Under the pieces are notes generated by a model. That model was not told the DNA's origin, ran no database searches, and was given only the letters and a program-made list of their open reading frames with translations. Both the position numbers and the translations under genes were made by a program. From contig JAOXYB010066501.1 in the NCBI GenBank assembly GCA_028565635.1, forward strand, positions 1 to 10,204: a DNA stretch of 10,204 nucleotides. The letters run 5' to 3'. Each line of letters opens with the position of its first letter. Within the stretch, counting starts at the first letter, position 1. This document shows positions 9,501 to 10,204 of the stretch, piece after piece. The stretch is from Phoronis ovalis. Taxonomy: Eukaryota > Phoronida > Phoronidae.

Positions 9501-10204
9501 GGTCAAAACGTATTTCCTTGCTATGACAAAACATCGTGTTGTCCTTTTCACCAAGTTTGTGTATATGATTTTGATATTTTCAACAAATCAGTTGGATGTA
9601 AAGATTTTGATCATCTTCAAGGATGTCAGAATTATTCCTGTCCAGGAATGTTTAAGTGCCCAAATAGCTTTTGTATTCCTATAAATTATGTTTGTAATGG
9701 GATAACTGACTGCATCAACGGGTACGATGAGGAAAACTGTGACAGTTATGTATGCCCCATAGGTTACTTTAGATGTAAACACGAAAAATGGTGCCTAGAT
9801 CAAACTAAATATTGTGACGGTAAAGTTGATTGTGAAACAGGGGATGACGAAAAGTTCTGCGAATTGATGACAGCGAGAGAATGTCCTCCGACATGTAAAT
9901 GTGTGGGATACACGATAGAATGTAAACCTGGAGAATTAGAATCCTTACCATCTGTATCACGCCATATGAGAGCAATATTTTTCTCTCAGAATAAACTGAT
10001 ATTGTCCAACGAGACTTTTGCGAAATATTATTTTGTTGGTGTATTAGATTTATCATGGAATAACATTACAGAATTACCTGAAAATGTGTTTGCAGACTTG
10101 TATAATGTGATGGAACTCGTGTTATCAGGGAATTTGTTATCGGTCTTAGAAGGATCTAGATTCGCTATTGAATCGCTTACTGTTTTAGACCTTAGTCAAA
10201 ATCA
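3550..10204 (+). CDS. Multi-exon CUB/C-type lectin/LDLa/LRR receptor, GRL101-like, 3' partial (join 3550-3589, 4371-6991, 7930-8762, 9137-10204)
   Basis: The four exons join in frame into 1,520 codons plus two bases, open at the right edge. The architecture is: signal peptide (1 to about 16), CUB-like modules (about 28-775), CTLD1 (about 810-982), CTLD2 (about 1005-1111), LDLa repeats (1122-1156, 1159-1195, 1200-1236, degenerate 1242-1277, 1333-1366, 1371-1406), LRR N-terminal cap (from about 1414) and LRRs from about 1440. LDLa followed by LRR is the ectodomain plan of LRR-containing GPCRs of the relaxin-receptor/GRL101 type, and molluscan relatives also carry CUB and lectin modules. The protein is inferred to be a cell-surface receptor with an extracellular N terminus. 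The ligand is unknown, and the seven-helix domain is not in the window, so a single-pass or secreted LRR protein remains possible. More than a dozen N-x-S/T sites in the second exon fit a secreted or extracellular chain. The joins are frame- and domain-supported but not transcript-verified. Confidence 0.85.
3590..4370 (+). other. Intron 1
   Basis: A phase-1 GT-AG intron of 781 bases runs from donor GTAAAT to an acceptor with a long pyrimidine-rich tract (about 4345-4368) and a possible branch-site TTAAT near 4339. It contains nothing else I recognise. Confidence 0.7.
4371..6991 (+). CDS. Exon 2: CUB-like module array and start of CTLD1
   Basis: This single 2,621-base exon lies between a strong acceptor (pyrimidine-rich tract ending CGTAG at 4370) and a GTACGT donor at 6992. 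It covers residues 14-887 of the join. The clearest CUB domain is about residues 140-262 (nt about 4750-5115), with the hallmark DHLRVYDGYSEN, LGEYCG, SSGQYMFLTFHSD and GF-A-F pattern. A CUB-like module at about 28-125 precedes it. Another at about 647-775 begins TCGTIQF and has the typical C-W-I-I and L-V-F-T-W-D strand pattern. The stretch between, about 263-640, has the length and strand rhythm of two to three strongly diverged CUB-like modules, but I cannot assign it firmly. The exon ends with the first half of CTLD1 (from Cys 810: GSCFSIGE, WEDAYGRC, GHLITINTKEEYSFF, VYIGLEEKK). The open frame continues past the donor to a stop at about 7057, but those extra residues do not continue the lectin fold, so splicing is preferred. 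Confidence 0.85.
6992..7929 (+). other. Intron 2, splitting CTLD1
   Basis: A phase-0 GT-AG intron of 938 bases, donor GTACGT and acceptor TTTTAATAG. It interrupts CTLD1 between the IGLEE strand and the RWLDD segment. Its second half is occupied by the minisatellite at 7405-7819. An open frame at 7745-7951 crosses the acceptor in another frame and is not coding. Confidence 0.75.
7405..7819. repeat. Minisatellite of GAATAAGGAAAAAGG units in alternating orientation
   Basis: Forward units occur at about 7405-7419, 7484-7499, 7535-7550, 7627-7637 and, more diverged, near 7650 and 7774. Reverse-complement units (CCTTTTTCCTTATTC) occur at about 7432-7446, 7459-7473, 7601-7615 and 7709-7723. Linkers often contain CAAAATCG or CCAACATTC. 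The array ends in a palindrome, TTCCTTATT-G-AATAAGGAA, at 7801-7819. Alternating orientation means transcripts could form many local stems. Confidence 0.75.
7930..8762 (+). CDS. Exon 3: rest of CTLD1, CTLD2, LDLa1 and start of LDLa2
   Basis: The acceptor TTTTAATAG ends at 7929. The exon then reads DRTYRWLDDSPVTFTRWYSP, the W-D-D-S-P...F-T-x-W core of a C-type lectin domain, joining in phase 0 to IGLEEKK of exon 2. CTLD1 closes at VCEF (8212-8220). CTLD2 runs from CPPQWNFVAGRC (8281) to ILCE (about 8604), with AWFF-AKKVC-like helix residues and GSLAEVKADD. LDLa1 is at 8632-8736 with the calcium-cage residues CDGYPDCADGEDEEAC. LDLa2 begins at 8743 (CGRTSF) and is split in phase 2 by the donor CAG/GTATCA at 8763. 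The acceptor tract is A/T-rich rather than pyrimidine-rich, so it is weak, yet the domain continuity across it is convincing. Reading through the donor hits a stop within three codons. Confidence 0.85.
8763..9136 (+). other. Intron 3, splitting LDLa2
   Basis: A phase-2 GT-AG intron of 374 bases, donor GTATCA and acceptor TTTCTCTTTTTCGAAG. It joins CGRTSFR to CRSSNELC within one LDLa module. AT-rich, no other content seen. Confidence 0.75.
9137..10204 (+). CDS. Exon 4 (partial): LDLa2-LDLa6, Cys-rich insert, LRR cap and first LRRs
   Basis: The acceptor TTTCTCTTTTTCGAAG ends at 9136, and its first base completes the Arg codon left by exon 3. LDLa2 closes with CDYKQDCPDGSDEEYC. LDLa3 (9240-9350) ends CDFIIDCKDGSDE and then ELC. 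A degenerate LDLa (about 9366-9473) keeps GGYEC and QCIPA but lacks the normal acidic cage and final Cys. A 44-residue Cys-rich insert follows. LDLa5 (9639-9740) has Asn for the first cage Asp (CNGITDC), and LDLa6 (9753-9860) is near canonical. The LRR N-terminal cap starts CPPTCKC (9882) and is followed by LRRs with VLDLSWNNITELPENVF, MELVLSGN and LTVLDLSQN. The frame is open to the last base, so the gene continues to the right. Confidence 0.88.

Overview
The window looks like nuclear DNA from an animal, most likely a bivalve or other lophotrochozoan mollusc. It is AT-rich, and its protein is split by GT-AG introns. The protein combines CUB-like modules, C-type lectin domains (CTLDs), LDL-receptor class A repeats (LDLa) and leucine-rich repeats (LRR). 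That combination matches molluscan receptors annotated as GRL101-like, which are leucine-rich-repeat G-protein coupled receptors (GPCRs). The mollusc assignment is inferred from this family resemblance and was not tested by a search.

One gene on the + strand accounts for the coding content. I read it as a signal-peptide exon (3550-3589), a 2.6-kb exon (4371-6991), a third exon (7930-8762) and a fourth exon (9137-10204) that runs off the right edge. All junctions keep the frame (phases 1, 0 and 2), giving 1,520 codons plus two bases within the window. Domain order is: signal peptide, about 780 residues of CUB-like modules, CTLD1, CTLD2, three good LDLa repeats, one degenerate LDLa, a short Cys-rich insert, two more LDLa, an LRR N-terminal cap and the first LRRs. 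The rest of the LRRs and any seven-helix domain would lie beyond the window.

Upstream, 2178-2211 holds a second signal-peptide exon. It resembles the 3550 exon in sequence, length, splice phase, donor and upstream layout, so this is probably a tandem duplication giving alternative first exons. A weaker, unrelated candidate sits at 570-612 behind a TATA-like run.

The non-coding remainder holds a GC-rich palindrome resembling a dispersed repeat (left edge), two local hairpins (1141-1214 and 2940-2985), a fold-back element with 29-base inverted arms (1548-1879), and an AT-rich minisatellite in intron 2 whose unit alternates in orientation (7405-7819). I see no RNA genes, no CRISPR array, and no complete transposon with a coding region.
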